40,527 nt of DNA. Source: Diplodia intermedia. Its lineage: Eukaryota; Ascomycota; Dothideomycetes; Botryosphaeriales; Botryosphaeriaceae. Where the stretch lies: positions 1 to 40,527 of the forward strand of contig JAKEKT010000161.1 of assembly GCA_021495925.1 (NCBI GenBank). Direction: 5' to 3'. The notes below the pieces were generated by a model. The model had not been told where the DNA came from. It did no database searches and was given only the letters and a program-made list of their open reading frames with translations. Positions within the stretch are counted from its first letter, which is position 1, and each line of letters opens with the position of its first letter. Of the stretch, positions 20,585 through 31,446 are shown one piece after another. Made by a program: the position numbers and the translations under genes.

Positions 20585-23116
20585 ATGTCGACCATTACCC
20601 TTGGCCGCTACCTTTGGGAAAGGTACGTTTTCATTCGCGCGCGCGACCCATATACTAAGCAAAGAAACATGACTGATATAGCCACTCAGGTTGCACCAAG
20701 TTGGGGTTGACACCATTCTCGTACGTGCAACGGCTCCCTGCCTCCATCAGTAGACCGCAACCTCACGTGCTCACGTAAATATCAAATTTTCGTAGGGAGT
20801 TCCAGGAGACTTCAACCTCCAGTTTCTCGACTACATCTACGAAGTCGAAGGCCTGAGATGGGGTCAGTTCAATCAAGAGCATGGGATTCACGTGGTTGTA
20901 GGACGTGTGACACTAACGGGGGCAACGCAGTCGGAAATGCCAATGAGCTCAACGCCGCCTACGCCGCCGACGGATACGCCCGTGTCAAGGGCGTACCGGG
21001 TGTCGTCGTCACCACCCACGGCGTCGGTGAGTGCTGGCGCTTTGTATGGCCTGGAGCAAGCGCTTCTGACACGATGCAGGCGAGCTCAGCGCCCTCAACG
21101 GCATCGCCGGCGCGCACAGCGAGCAGGTCAAGGTGATCCACGTCGTCGGGCAGACGACGAGGAAGATGCAGCAGGACCGCATGTTGATACACCACGCCAT
21201 CAGCAACGACCCGGACCACAAGGTACGTACGCCGAGAGAGTCGAGACCCATCTCCTTCCCCTCTCCACATGCTGACGCGCGGGGGGGAATAGGTCTACAG
21301 CAAGATGTCGAAGCTAGCACGAGTGGCAGAAGCAGAGCTCGACGACATCAACACCGCGCCGGCAGAAATCGACGTACGTGTCTCCGCCCGCCCCCAACCC
21401 CCAAAAAGGAACGAAAAGAAGAAGAAGAAAAACACACACACACACAAAGACCACGCGCAACTAACCCGCACCACCAAAAAAGCGCGTCATCCGCGAATGC
21501 ATCATCCAATCCCGCCCCGTCTACATCTTCCTCCCCCTCGACCTCTCGCAAGAAACGGTCCCAACCACCCTCCTCAGCACGCCCCTCCCCCTCACCCCCA
21601 CCACCGACGCCACCGCCCAAACCGCCGCCGCACGCGCCATCCTCGCCGCCCTCCGCGCCGCCGGCAACCCGGCCGTCTACATCGACTGCCTGACGCAGCG
21701 CCACAACGCGGTCCGCGAAGCCCGCGCGCTCGTCGACGCCCTCGGTCTGCCCGTCTACGCGTCCAACATGGGCAAGGCCGTCGTCGACGAGACGCACCGC
21801 CTGCACGTCGGCGCGCTGAATGGCGGGCTGGCGGCGCCCGGCGTCGCGGAGGCGCTGGGGGCGTGCGATGTCGTGCTCGTGCTGGGGGATCTGCCGTGCG
21901 ACACCAACACGGGGGGGTTTACGCGGCCGATTGATGTCTCGGGCGCGGTGGTGGTGAATCCGTTTGATGTCGTGGTGAGGGGGGAGCGGTTCGGGGGGGT
22001 GTTTATGAAGCCGTTGCTGGCGGAGCTGGTGGAGAGGGCGGGCGGGGGAGGCGAGTGGGCGGTGAGGAGGGAGGTGAAGGTGCCGGTGCTGCCGCGGCTG
22101 GAGGACTGTCCCGGGCACCCCGCGCATCCGGCGAATTGCAGGTATAATAAGGCCCTGCCCGAGCAGACGGTCACGCATGAGTGGCTGTGGCAGACGGTCG
22201 CGGATGGCTTCCTCAGGGCTGGCGATGTGGTCATTGCCGATACTGGGACGAGCACGTTTGGGCTCAGCGATGCGAGGTTTCCGGTGGGGAATGTGCGGTG
22301 AGTTAGTTGGTGTTTGCCCTTTCCCCTCGCTCCCTATCTCACTTGTCTTTTTTTTTCGAGAGAGAGAAGGGGGATGGCTTTTTTTGTTTTCGTTTGCTGA
22401 CACGGGGACAACCCCCAACCGCCAGCTTCGTCGCGCAAACCTACTACGGCTCCATCGGCTGGTCCGTCCCCGCGGCGCTGGGCGCGGAGCTCGCGCTCGA
22501 GGAGATGGCGGCGGCCAAGAAACGGCAAGGCTCGCCGGAGTCGCCCTTCGCCCGCGGCCGCACGCTGCTGTTCGTCGGCGACGGCAGCCTCGGGCTGACG
22601 GTGCAGGAGCTGGGCACCATGGTGCAGCAGGGCACGCGGCCCATCGTCTTCATCATCAACAACAAGGGCTACACCATCGAGCGCATCATCCACGGGGCGA
22701 ATTTCTGTAAGCCTTTTTTCTTCACTTCCTTCCTTCCTTCCTCTCCCCGTTCCCCCACCACGTGCCTGCGACGACGCCAAAAAAGAAAAAAAGAAAAAAA
22801 AAAAAAGGCACGGCCCACGCTGACAAAAAGGTACAACGCAAAAAAAGCCTACAACGACGTCAACCGGCTCTCGTACCAGCACCTGCTCCCGCTGTTCCAG
22901 CACCCCAGCCCCGACACGTGCTACCGCCGCGTCGCGTCCAAGCAGGAGCTGCTCGCGGCGCTGGCGGACCCCGAGCTGCGCGATCCGACGCAGCTGCAAA
23001 TTGTCGAGATCGTCATGGATCGCCTCGACGTGCCGTGGCGGCTGATGGAGATCATCCGCTCGCGCGAGGGCAAGGGCGAGGAGTTGGGTGTTGAGGGGTT
23101 CTTTGGGCAGGATTGA
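20585..23116 (+). CDS. pyruvate decarboxylase family, thiamine-diphosphate enzyme
   Basis: Nine exons: 20585-20622, 20690-20720, 20796-20862, 20931-21026, 21080-21222, 21293-21373, 21483-22297, 22426-22706, 22848-23116; 606 residues. All introns are GT-AG, with small 5' exons. The residues of the yeast active site are kept: Asp28 (GVPGD), Glu51 (NANELNAAYAADGYARVKG) and the His pair (MLIHHAISND, about 115-116). The ThDP motif is GDGSLGLTVQELGTM...IINN, then GYTIER with the catalytic Glu. It should decarboxylate pyruvate (or a related 2-oxo acid such as indolepyruvate) to the aldehyde, in the cytosol. The last intron is purine-rich with poly-A, and I place its acceptor at 22846-22847 because that gives the conserved YNDVNRLSY. 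Exon 7 shifts from C-rich to G-rich. Confidence 0.9.
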
Positions 23117-25530
23117 GGTTGTTTTCTTCTTCTTCTTGTTCTTCTGCTTCTTCTCGGCGGTTGATGGGGGGGCTGGGAGGGGGATGATGGCTCAGTGTTA
23201 CTAGAGGGGGGGAGGTTTGGTGGATGCTGGTGGGGGTGGGGGAATGTGCGTGAGCGGGTGTCGCCGTCGGGGAGTTGGGCGGGGCTTGGATCACTGCACC
23301 TCACCACTAGATCAAGAATTCTTGAATGGGTATTTATTCCAAAGAGCACACAGGTCCGGCTGCTTTTTGTTACGTCCTTGATCAGAGGAGAAGTACAGAT
23401 GATATTCAACACTGGTCAGCAGCACTTCACGGCTGTAGCCTCGTGGAGCTCGCTGTTGGGCTACGTGGGTAAAGTAAGGAGAATGCTGCAATGGCTTCGT
23501 AAGCGAGAAAGTAAAAGCAAATCGTCGTGATCTGCGCGTCGTGCATGATGTACGTGTTGATAGAGTACGGCGCTGAGACTTGCATATGCCGTGCAAGCGC
23601 GGCCCAGCCTTAGCAGATCATGAGCGCCACATGGCGTATATTTGTGACACTATACACACGCTCTTCGGTCATGAGGCTTATCGCTCTCTTCTTTCCTGTC
23701 ATGAGTGCTGGTGAAAGGCCCAATTGATAAGGCAGTGAAAGTGTGGGAACCAACCGGGCGCGGCTGCACGAGCGGTGAGCGGAATGGGGGGGTTTTTTTC
23801 TCTCTCGCGCTGGCATCGCACAGCAGTTGTTACGAGCGAGGCTACTGCCGTTCGTACGACCGCGGGAGGCAAGATGGTGGATCGCATGCTTCCAGTCTCA
23901 ATCGGTGCGAGCTGAATGCGTTCGTTTCGGACTCATGATTCTGAGCAGAGACCGGCACGCGGGGATTTAAATGCGAACGGGCTGGTAAGATAAATCAGCG
24001 GTGGAGCAGACACGGGCCTCGCTTGCCACCTACTGACAAGTGGGGCAAGGAATAGGTCCCACGAGATATACTTGAAGTTTCCATGAGTAATGCATGGCGT
24101 TTTGTGGACAGGGCCCTCAAGGGCGAGAAGAAGGATTTGGGCCTTAGTGAAGCATCAACTACGGATGCATTCGCAATCAGGCCATAATGACATGTTCATT
24201 CCTCGTCTCCTATCTTGACGGCCATTTTTGACGGAGAAGGCTCCTTCCAGCACGTGGCCATTTCCCGTGCAGACGGGACGAACACGCGGAGAAGAGAGGT
24301 CGGTTCCCGGCTCGTTCTCATCCGGGCCGACGGATGATAGCACTGTGTAACAGGCACCCTGATGTCACCCGAGACAGGCGGGCTAGGTTCTCGTGGTGTT
24401 CCAGACGCGCTGGCACGTCACGTGACGATCAAAAGCAGTGTCGGATGCATCAAGTTGCTGCGGCTCGGAACGGGAAGGTTGCCAGCTGTTGAACTATTAT
24501 TAGGCCGAGATTGTACCCAAAGGGAGCACAATGCGGGGATGTCTTGTCTGCAGCACTGGTCGACAGCAGTGCGGCAAGGAGCCATGCGAAGCGGTCATTC
24601 GCGCGGGGAAGCAGAGCGAGATTGCACAGAAGTCAGTCAGCCTTAAGCGTCGGCCGACGAAGCCTAAACTGCCAGAAGTCGAGGCCGCCATTGACCATGC
24701 AGCGGATGGCGGCGGAGTCCCGGACTGCCAGCGTCGACCGTGGTACTGTTCCTGTCGATCACGGACGGCGGGCGATGGGCGAGATGGAATGGGCAGAAGG
24801 ATTTCCGCGGCAGGGACAGGGTTGATTGGCACCTGCTCCATCAGGCCTTAGCCCGCCCAGCGCCAGAGCCGCCCGGCCACCCCTCCTTCTTCTGGCACGC
24901 GAAAGGCACTGTCTCTCCGCAAGCTTCACGACCATCGCATCCTCACCGCCGAACATGGCGCCAACGCAGTCAATAATGCAGGCCCCGCGCGCTAGCCCGC
25001 CGCTCATGCAGACCCGCCGCCTGCACCCGCCGCCATCCCGGCACCAAGCTCCCCACCCCAACACAGCCCGGCCCCGGTCGCTTCCCCAGAGTCATAGCAG
25101 AGGCGTCGAGCCGTCAGCACTCAAGCGCGCCACACAGCGCCACTGCGCGAGTCTGTTGATCAACATCTATCGCGTGCGCCAACAGCATCATGATGATCTG
25201 CGGCGCGTGCTTCTGCGCGCCCCGCCGCCGACCGCGCCTGGGGAGCTTACCCCGGCCTGAACGCCTGATAGGAACGTCAGCCGCCCAGGTCATGGGTAGC
25301 ATGTGGACTGCATTTCTGCTTAATCAAAGCTCCCCTGCAGCCTCCGACGCCGGCGTTTGTCCCCAGTCCACGCCATCGTCCCGTTGTTAACTGTCTCTCC
25401 CCTCTCCACCCCGACTCCTTTAAATGTCGCTCTTTTCCCTTCGTTTGCAACAGAGCTACACAGCTGGAGTGACCGATAGACTGCCGAGGCTACTTCTACC
25501 TTCTTAATTCGAGCCTTGCCGGACCCCGCC
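23117..25530. other. 2.4-kb intergenic region upstream of GH47
   Basis: No open frame here resembles a protein. The first 150 bp is the 3' flank of the decarboxylase gene. The last part is the GH47 promoter, with TTTAAAT at about 25419-25425, some 105 bp before its ATG. A TTTAAA box at about 23966 has no gene after it. The length is unusual for this window. Confidence 0.45.
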
Positions 25531-27238
25531 ATGGCGCCTTCGTTCGCTTCCTCGTTGCTGCTGCTGGCCCCACAGCTCCTCTCTGCTGTTGCCTTTCCCC
25601 ACCATTCCCGTCAGTATAGCAATGGCACCAGTACAGACAAAGCGGCTGCGGTCAAGGAGGCTTTCAATTTTGCCTGGAATGGCTACTACACCTACGCTTT
25701 CCCCAATGATGAGCTCCATCCCGTCTCCAATGGCTTTGGAAACAGCAGGCAAGCTTCCTCAAAACATGTTTACGAAAAGCCGTGTCCTAACACGCTTGCA
25801 GAAACGGCTGGGGTGCGAGCGCCGTCGATGCCCTTAGCACGGCCCTGGTCATGAAGGACAAGGAGGTGGTCAATCAGATTCTCGAGTACATCCCGACCAT
25901 TGATTACACTACCACCGCCACCGAGGTCAGCTTGTTTGAGACCACCATCCGCTACCTCGGCGGCATGCTGTCCGCCTACGATCTGCTGAAGGGGCCTCTT
26001 TCAGACCTGGCAAGCAACGTGAGTACACGGTGCCTCTTTGTGCTCAGGAACACGGCGCTGAGAAGACCAGTCATCCCAAGTGGACGCTTTGCTCGACCAG
26101 TCCAAGGTGCTGGCCGACACACTCAAGTACGCCTTCGATACGCCTTCGGGCGTTCCGTTCAACAACCTTTGGTTCACCAACCAGAGCAACGATGGCGCCC
26201 AGACGAACGGGCTCGCAACCGTGGGCACGCTAGTGCTCGAATGGACGCACTTGTCCGACCTCTTGGGTGACGACGAATACGCTCAGCTGTCGCAGAAGGC
26301 TGAATCGTACCTGTTGAGCCCGCAGCCAGCGTACAACGAGCCATGGCCCGGTCTTGTCGGGAGTGACATTGGCATCGAAAACGGCAGCTTCGTGGATGCC
26401 GCGGGCGGCTGGAATGGCGGCACCGACTCCTTCTACGAGTACCTCATCAAGATGTGGATGTATGACACCGACCGCTTCAGCGAGTACAAGGACCGGTACG
26501 TGCCCGGAAATGGCCCTTTTGCAGTGCAAGTGAAAGAACGGCAACTGATTCTTTTCCAGCTGGATCCTCGCCGTCGACTCGTCCATCGCGCACCTCGCCT
26601 CGCACCCCTCGTCGCGCCCGGACCTCACCTACCTCGCCGCGTACAACAACCACACGACGCTCAACGTCTCGCAGCACCTCGCCTGCTTCGACGGCGGCAA
26701 CTTCATCCTCGGCGGCAACGTGCTCGACCGCCAGGACTACGTCGACTTCGGGCTCGAGCTCGTCGCCGGGTGCCGCAACACGTACGCCGCGACGGCCACG
26801 GGCATCGGCCCCGAGATCTTCTCGTGGAACACGTCGACCCTGCCCGCGAACCAGTCGGCGTTTTACGCGGCCAACGGCTTCTGGATCCGCGACGCCTTCT
26901 ACGACCTGCGCCCCGAGGTGCTCGAGAGCTACTACTACGCCTACCGCCAGACGCGCGAGCCCAAGTACCGCGACTGGGCCTGGGAGGCCTTCGTCAGCAT
27001 CAACGCCACGACCCGCCGCGGCAGCGGCTTCTCGGCCGTCGAGGACGTCAACGTGGCCGGCGGCGGCGCCGCCGACGATAACCAGGAAAGCTTCCTCTTC
27101 GCCGAGGTCATGAAGTACGCGTATCTGATGTTCGCCGAGGATGAGGAGTACCAGGTCTTTGGCGGCGAGGGCGGGAGTAATGGTTGGGTTTTCAATACTG
27201 AGGCCCATCCGTTTAGGGTCGCGGGGTCGCCGGTGTAG
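25531..27238 (+). CDS. secreted GH47 mannosyl-oligosaccharide alpha-1,2-mannosidase
   Basis: Four exons: 25531-25748, 25802-26018, 26071-26495, 26560-27238; 512 residues. A signal peptide of about 21 residues (SSLLLLAPQLLSAVA) precedes FPHHS. Family blocks are in order: AFNFAWNGYYTYAFPNDEL, then NGFGNSRNGWGASAVDALST, LGGMLSAYDLL, GGWNGGTDSFYEYLIKM, FDGGNFILGG, RPEVLESYYYAYR, SFLFAEVMKYAYLMF and VFNTEAHP, whose Thr is the calcium-binding residue. The enzyme trims alpha-1,2-linked mannose from N-glycans; a cleavable signal peptide suggests the secreted or secretory-pathway type seen in Aspergillus. Intron 1 is a GC-AG intron (AG|GCAAGC...TTGCAG); its placement is required to give NSRNGWG. Several N-glycosylation sequons are present. 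Confidence 0.92.
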
Positions 27239-27949
27239 ATGGAGGCGGACTTTTGGCTGCTGCCAGTCAGCTCCAGATGGTGTGTGTGTGTTGGAAGCAT
27301 ACGTGTGGATTGTTTCGCTTGCTTTTGATGATGGGATGGATATGAATTGGATGTACATGCCTTGCTTGGATCGTATGAAGAATTTTACGAAGAAGAGCAT
27401 GATGGGGTTGGATGGGAGATGTGAAAAGTTTAAAAAAAAATGAAAGGAAAAAAGCCAGGCTCACATCACACTAAGGGGAATCTTGCAATAGTGACACGAC
27501 CCAAGTATGTTTGGCTGCTCGAACAATCACACATCGGCCCTCATAATTACTCTGTCTGATTGTTGGCCACCATCATAGGGCAAAGCCCGAAGCTGACCGA
27601 TGATTTGTCGATAGCTGCCACCGTCACCATCCCGGGGTTCAGGGATGGATTCGGCCGCCGGCGTCCGTGGCGTCCGCCCGATCCCCCAGCCTCCAACCCG
27701 TCGACTCTATCACCGCCGCCGCCGGCGATGAGCTAGCTTATCAAGGCTCCGCGGCCAAGCGGCGCGGCGCGGCGCAAACGGGAGCATTGTTCCGCAAGCG
27801 CTCCTCGAGCTGTATATATATCATCGTCGCACAAAAACCGCGCCGAACCGCCAGCTTTTAAAAGAATGACCGATTTCGGGCGCCGTTCCTGCTGCTCGAG
27901 TCTTCTCTCGATGGGCCAGGAAAAGAGGGCTTTTGAACGAGCCGGGAGT
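27239..27949. other. intergenic, GH47 3' flank to NLR relic
   Basis: GH47 3' flank with T/A-rich patches, then GC-rich DNA. A TATATATAT run at about 27810 is not linked to a gene. Nothing else is recognised. Confidence 0.45.
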
Positions 27950-29496
27950 GCTGGTGTTGAGTTCAGCAGTCGTCTGGCGACCTCCAGGTGTCCGCGGCCC
28001 GCGGCGACTTCCAGCGGCGTTCTACTGGCGATCCGCCCACCCGCCGAGTCCGTCGATGTCTGAGACGTGTTGTTCGGGCGCGAGGAGCCTCTGGACGATG
28101 GATGTGGCGCCGTATGAGGAGGGGTAGTAAAGCGGCGTCGTGTCCTCGATCAACCCGATGGTGGCTTCGGGGACCAGAGAGGTGAGCCAGACGCCAAAGT
28201 TGCCGCATGAGGGAAGGTCCTTGGACTGGAAGAGTCGGAGTATCAGCTGCCATGTTGTATCGTCGAGGTCGTCGTCGAGCTCCTGCACGTGGCGTAGCCA
28301 GCAGTGGGATGCGTAGAGGAGCAAAGGCCAGCTTTGCAGCAAGGTATCGTGCATATTTTCACCCCGAAATCCGTAACGGAAGGGTGTATGTAGAAGATAT
28401 AGGAGGCACGTCTCTGCGATGGATCTGTTGGCCAGCTTTGCGTCCAAAGAGAGTGACGAGACTTTGGAGGAAAGCAAATAGTCTTTCACAGATGCGTGAG
28501 CGGGGCGGATCTCCGAAACTTCATCGGCCAGAAGTAAAACCTGATCTTGGTATTGCTCCGCTATATCGGTAGGCTCACTTGCTTGGAACCGCGATGTGGT
28601 GATGAGACTGGAATTTAGAAGCAGCGAATGACTTATTGCAACATCCTTCATCATGGCGTCATAACCGCATTGATCGTTCAATTTAACGGCGAGAGCTTCA
28701 GGCAGTTCCTCGAGTCGAACAAGCTTTGCAGAGAATACCAGCCATTCGAGGGCTCTGAAAGTGTCCGGACGATCCTCGAGTGGGATAGCCTCAAGAATTC
28801 GCTGGTACATGTCTTTGAGCGTGGATGGTAGTGAGTCCAGAAGCTTCCAGAGATTTCTCTACTTGCGACACTCTCGGAGGAGGTCAAGTTGACAAGAGAC
28901 AAGTCGAAACCTGCTTTGGTGTTATCCATATGTTCATTTCTCTTCTTTTCGTGATTGACGCCTGGGTCGGGAGAGATGAGCCACTGCGTGATCTCGCTCA
29001 CGCACTTGTGTATACGATAGGTCAGTATCCGTTTGAATAATAGTCGGAGGGTCGCTTCTTCAAGACGTACCTTGTCAGGTATCCCTTTGTGATGCTTGGA
29101 TGGATCTCACGTTTTCGTCAATGACGTTGAGACGACGAATTTGGTGCACCCCCATGGTAATACCGAGAGTTTCTTTGGATCGGCCCATTTTTTGCAGCGC
29201 AGACTCAAGGTCTCTGGCTCGTAACGGGAAAATCAGCATGTCCAGCCTTCGTGGTAGTTGCAGTTTCCTCTCCAGCTCCGCCAGTGAGGACTTGAAACTT
29301 TCAAGATCTGCAGACTTTTGTAGATAGTCAATAGCACGTACGGAATCGCTTCTCGTCCGGAGCTTCATCGTCCTCGAGGAGGCTGACCACGCCCTCAAGG
29401 AGGGTGTCAAGGCTCTTCAACTGATGGATGAGCTTCCTTACTTCCTGCGGTGCTTTTCTAAGCCTGCGGTATTCGTAGCATATATTAAGTTCCAGT
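27950..29496 (-). pseudogene. decayed NACHT/ankyrin (NLR/STAND-type) gene lacking its nucleotide-binding core
   Basis: On the minus strand the order is: a fungal NLR-type N-terminal helical domain (YEYRRLRKAPQEVRKLI..., LLEGVVSLLEDDEAPDEKRFR; 29485-29345), a frameshift, then AIDYLQKSADLESF to ENVRSIQASQRDT with a TGA at 29075-29077. WLISPDPGVNHEKKRNEHM follows, the usual linker just before NACHT. The whole P-loop domain is absent: the reading goes directly to LLDSLPSTLKDMYQRILEAIP, the winged-helix region after NACHT. That part stays open to an incomplete ankyrin start (TPLYYPSSYGATSIVQRLL). After another frameshift in a G-run near 28040, one more ankyrin unit is seen (TPLEVAAGRGHLEVARRLL). 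Such genes are incompatibility and immunity receptors in fungi. This copy cannot encode a working ATPase switch. A short derived protein (28022-28810 frame) could still be made. Confidence 0.75.
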
Positions 29497-30400
29497 CATA
29501 TGTATTGGAAGCGGTTAACCCATCAGTGGAAAAGGCTTCTGTACGGCGTTTTATTGATTCGATATGTATTTTTCAGTACGGACAAGTAGTGTTTCCATGT
29601 CAGTGTTACTTCTTCATTTGGGGAAAATGCGAGCATCGGAACCTGTCAGTCTAAGTCGACAGTGACCAGATGTTGAGAATAAAGACTCCCGAAAGCGGAG
29701 CGACAGGCGCCCGCCATTGGCTCCCTGTGGGTTGGGGCAGTACCCTGCACTTGACCCCTTGCAGCTAGAGGACTTCTATATTTATTTCCTTGGCGCGCTT
29801 CCACCCGCCTCCATGTGTGACATTTTACGTCATAAAGTCAAGGAGTGCTGTGCTTACTCTCCTTTTCTTTTTTTCCTCTTCTCTGCTATATTGCAAGCTA
29901 TTGGACCCTCTGTAGGACGAATGCATGTAACGGACCTAAGTGCTTACCTAAAAGTAGAACAAATTACAGCAAGAAACGATCGAAGCTTTATGTTCAAACA
30001 TAACAGTCACGCGCGGGATGAACGGCGTGGCAAGAAGGGCCGGTAACATCGCGTGTTCTTTAGTTTTTCCTGTGTCACTACTTGATGTAACGCGCAGTTC
30101 GAAATGAGGCTTTTCGCCCCATTAGAGCAGTGGTTTGCATGCGGGGGAGTCTCGCGATCTACGCAGGCCAAGCAATTTATACGAGCGAGCCAACCTTGTC
30201 ATGACGTTCCGGCGTCCGATGATCCCCGTCAGCGAACCACGTCGCCCCCCAAGTCCGAGATGCTGTATATAATTAATATCTGCCACATGCCCAGTGTACC
30301 TTCAACATCAAGCAACCCTTCTGAAATCCCGCAACAATACCCAACATCCACACTACCTCCACCAATTCCCCGCCGTCTCCTCACGAACACCACCGCCAAA
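29497..30400. promoter_or_regulatory. intergenic, with promoter of the secreted-protein gene
   Basis: AT-richer spacer without a recognisable gene. TATATAAT at about 30265-30272, some 130 bp before the ATG at 30401, is a clear TATA box for the next gene, followed by a CA-rich leader. Confidence 0.5.
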
Positions 30401-31050
30401 ATGAAGGTCGCAGCCGTCATCGCCTCCGCTCTCGTCTCCGCCGGCCTCAGTTCCCCCGTCCCGGTCGACCCGCGCTTCCCCGACACGGGCCCATTCAAGA
30501 TGATCGTCCTAGCCTACGAACAGCCAATCCACTACAGCTACGTGAAAGCATCCCGCGGCTGGTTCTACATCGGCAAGGAGACCAACTCGACGTGCGGCGA
30601 CATCGAGCCCATCCTCGACGGCCCCAACAGCGCCGGCGCACTGAGCACGTACGGCGACGGGAAGGAGGACACGCAGCAAAGTAAGTACATACATAGTGCC
30701 CAAAGAACGGATCGCGGACACCAACGCTGACGTTTTTTTTCTTGCGAAATAATGAAGCCTTCCTCGACATCTCGGGCGCCGCCGGAGGCATCTTCTCTTA
30801 TATCGGCCCGCTGTACAAGTCCATCACGTACGACCACGTGACGGACAAGTTCACCCGCGTCGCCGGCCCGGACATCTCGCAGCTGTACTACGACGGCGGC
30901 GACTGGCTGGCGTGCCCGACCGAGACGGATGGCGAGTACATCGTCTATGCCGAGAAGGCGTATAGCCATGAGCAGGGCAAGGATGAGTGCATTCCGTTCG
31001 AGATCCGGACGGATAAGGTGGACGAGCCGCAGGTGTGCGAGTACTTGTGA
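30401..31050 (+). CDS. small secreted protein, PhiA-like
   Basis: Two exons: 30401-30680 and 30758-31050 (GTAAGT...AATGAAG intron); 190 residues. A signal peptide MKVAAVIASALVSAGLSSP precedes a short VPVDPR segment, which could be a further processing site. The mature part has four cysteines (STCGD, LACPT, DECIP, QVCEY), enough for two disulfides. IVLAYEQPIHYSYVKASRGWFYIG and TFLDISGAAGGIFSYIGP recall the strand pattern of the fungal cell-wall protein PhiA, but this is a weak similarity by eye. Likely cell-wall-associated or extracellular; an effector-like role is possible. It stands alone in a relic-rich segment. Confidence 0.78.
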
Positions 31051-31347
31051 AGAGAAGGGGTCTGTGTGCGTGTATGAATAGTTGTTGGTGGCGCGATGTC
31101 TTTGGTCGCATTTGGGTTGCTCGGGCGCAGTGTTTTTTGCCTTCTGCGGAAGCCGCGGTGAGTGTCAATGTGGTAATGTTCCAATCAATCTTCCTTTCGC
31201 GGGTCTTCTTGCGAGCTCGGATTCAGAAATAAAAAGTACAGAAGGTCGGTGAGGGGTGATCATTTCAGGAGCAGAGTGTCCAGTAAGTAAAATGACAAGA
31301 GTGGTGCATGTCCCCCTGGCCGTGTTATACGCTTCGACTGCTTCCGA
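31051..31347. other. 3' flank of the secreted-protein gene
   Basis: No gene seen. It continues into an esterase-like relic on the minus strand. Confidence 0.45.
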
Positions 31348-31446
31348 GAGACCCATCAGCGGCGGCCGGAGGCGCTCGTCCCGGGCCAACAGCGCGACGA
31401 CGATGGCGAGGTTGCGGCCGGCAGACTCGCCGTGGATGAGGAACCC
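31348..31446 (-). pseudogene. relic of an alpha/beta-hydrolase (esterase/lipase) gene
   Basis: On the minus strand this reads GFLIHGESAGRNLAIVV followed by ALLARDERLRPPLMGL. That is the nucleophile-elbow block of hormone-sensitive-lipase-type fungal hydrolases (normally GxSAGGN...ARDE..PPLTG). The second Gly of the motif is replaced by Arg. No oxyanion-hole HGGG block or other catalytic part can be found on either side, and the frame then runs into nonsense, so only a single exon-sized fragment persists. Confidence 0.5.

Noticed and set aside
22777..22806. A-rich tract as a transposon or processed-copy poly-A tail
   Set aside because: It lies inside the last intron of the decarboxylase gene, which is otherwise normally split, and no target duplication is seen.
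24362..25260. several 90-145-codon frames upstream of GH47
   Set aside because: They overlap each other on both strands, lack domains, signal peptides or splice support, and end just upstream of the GH47 promoter.
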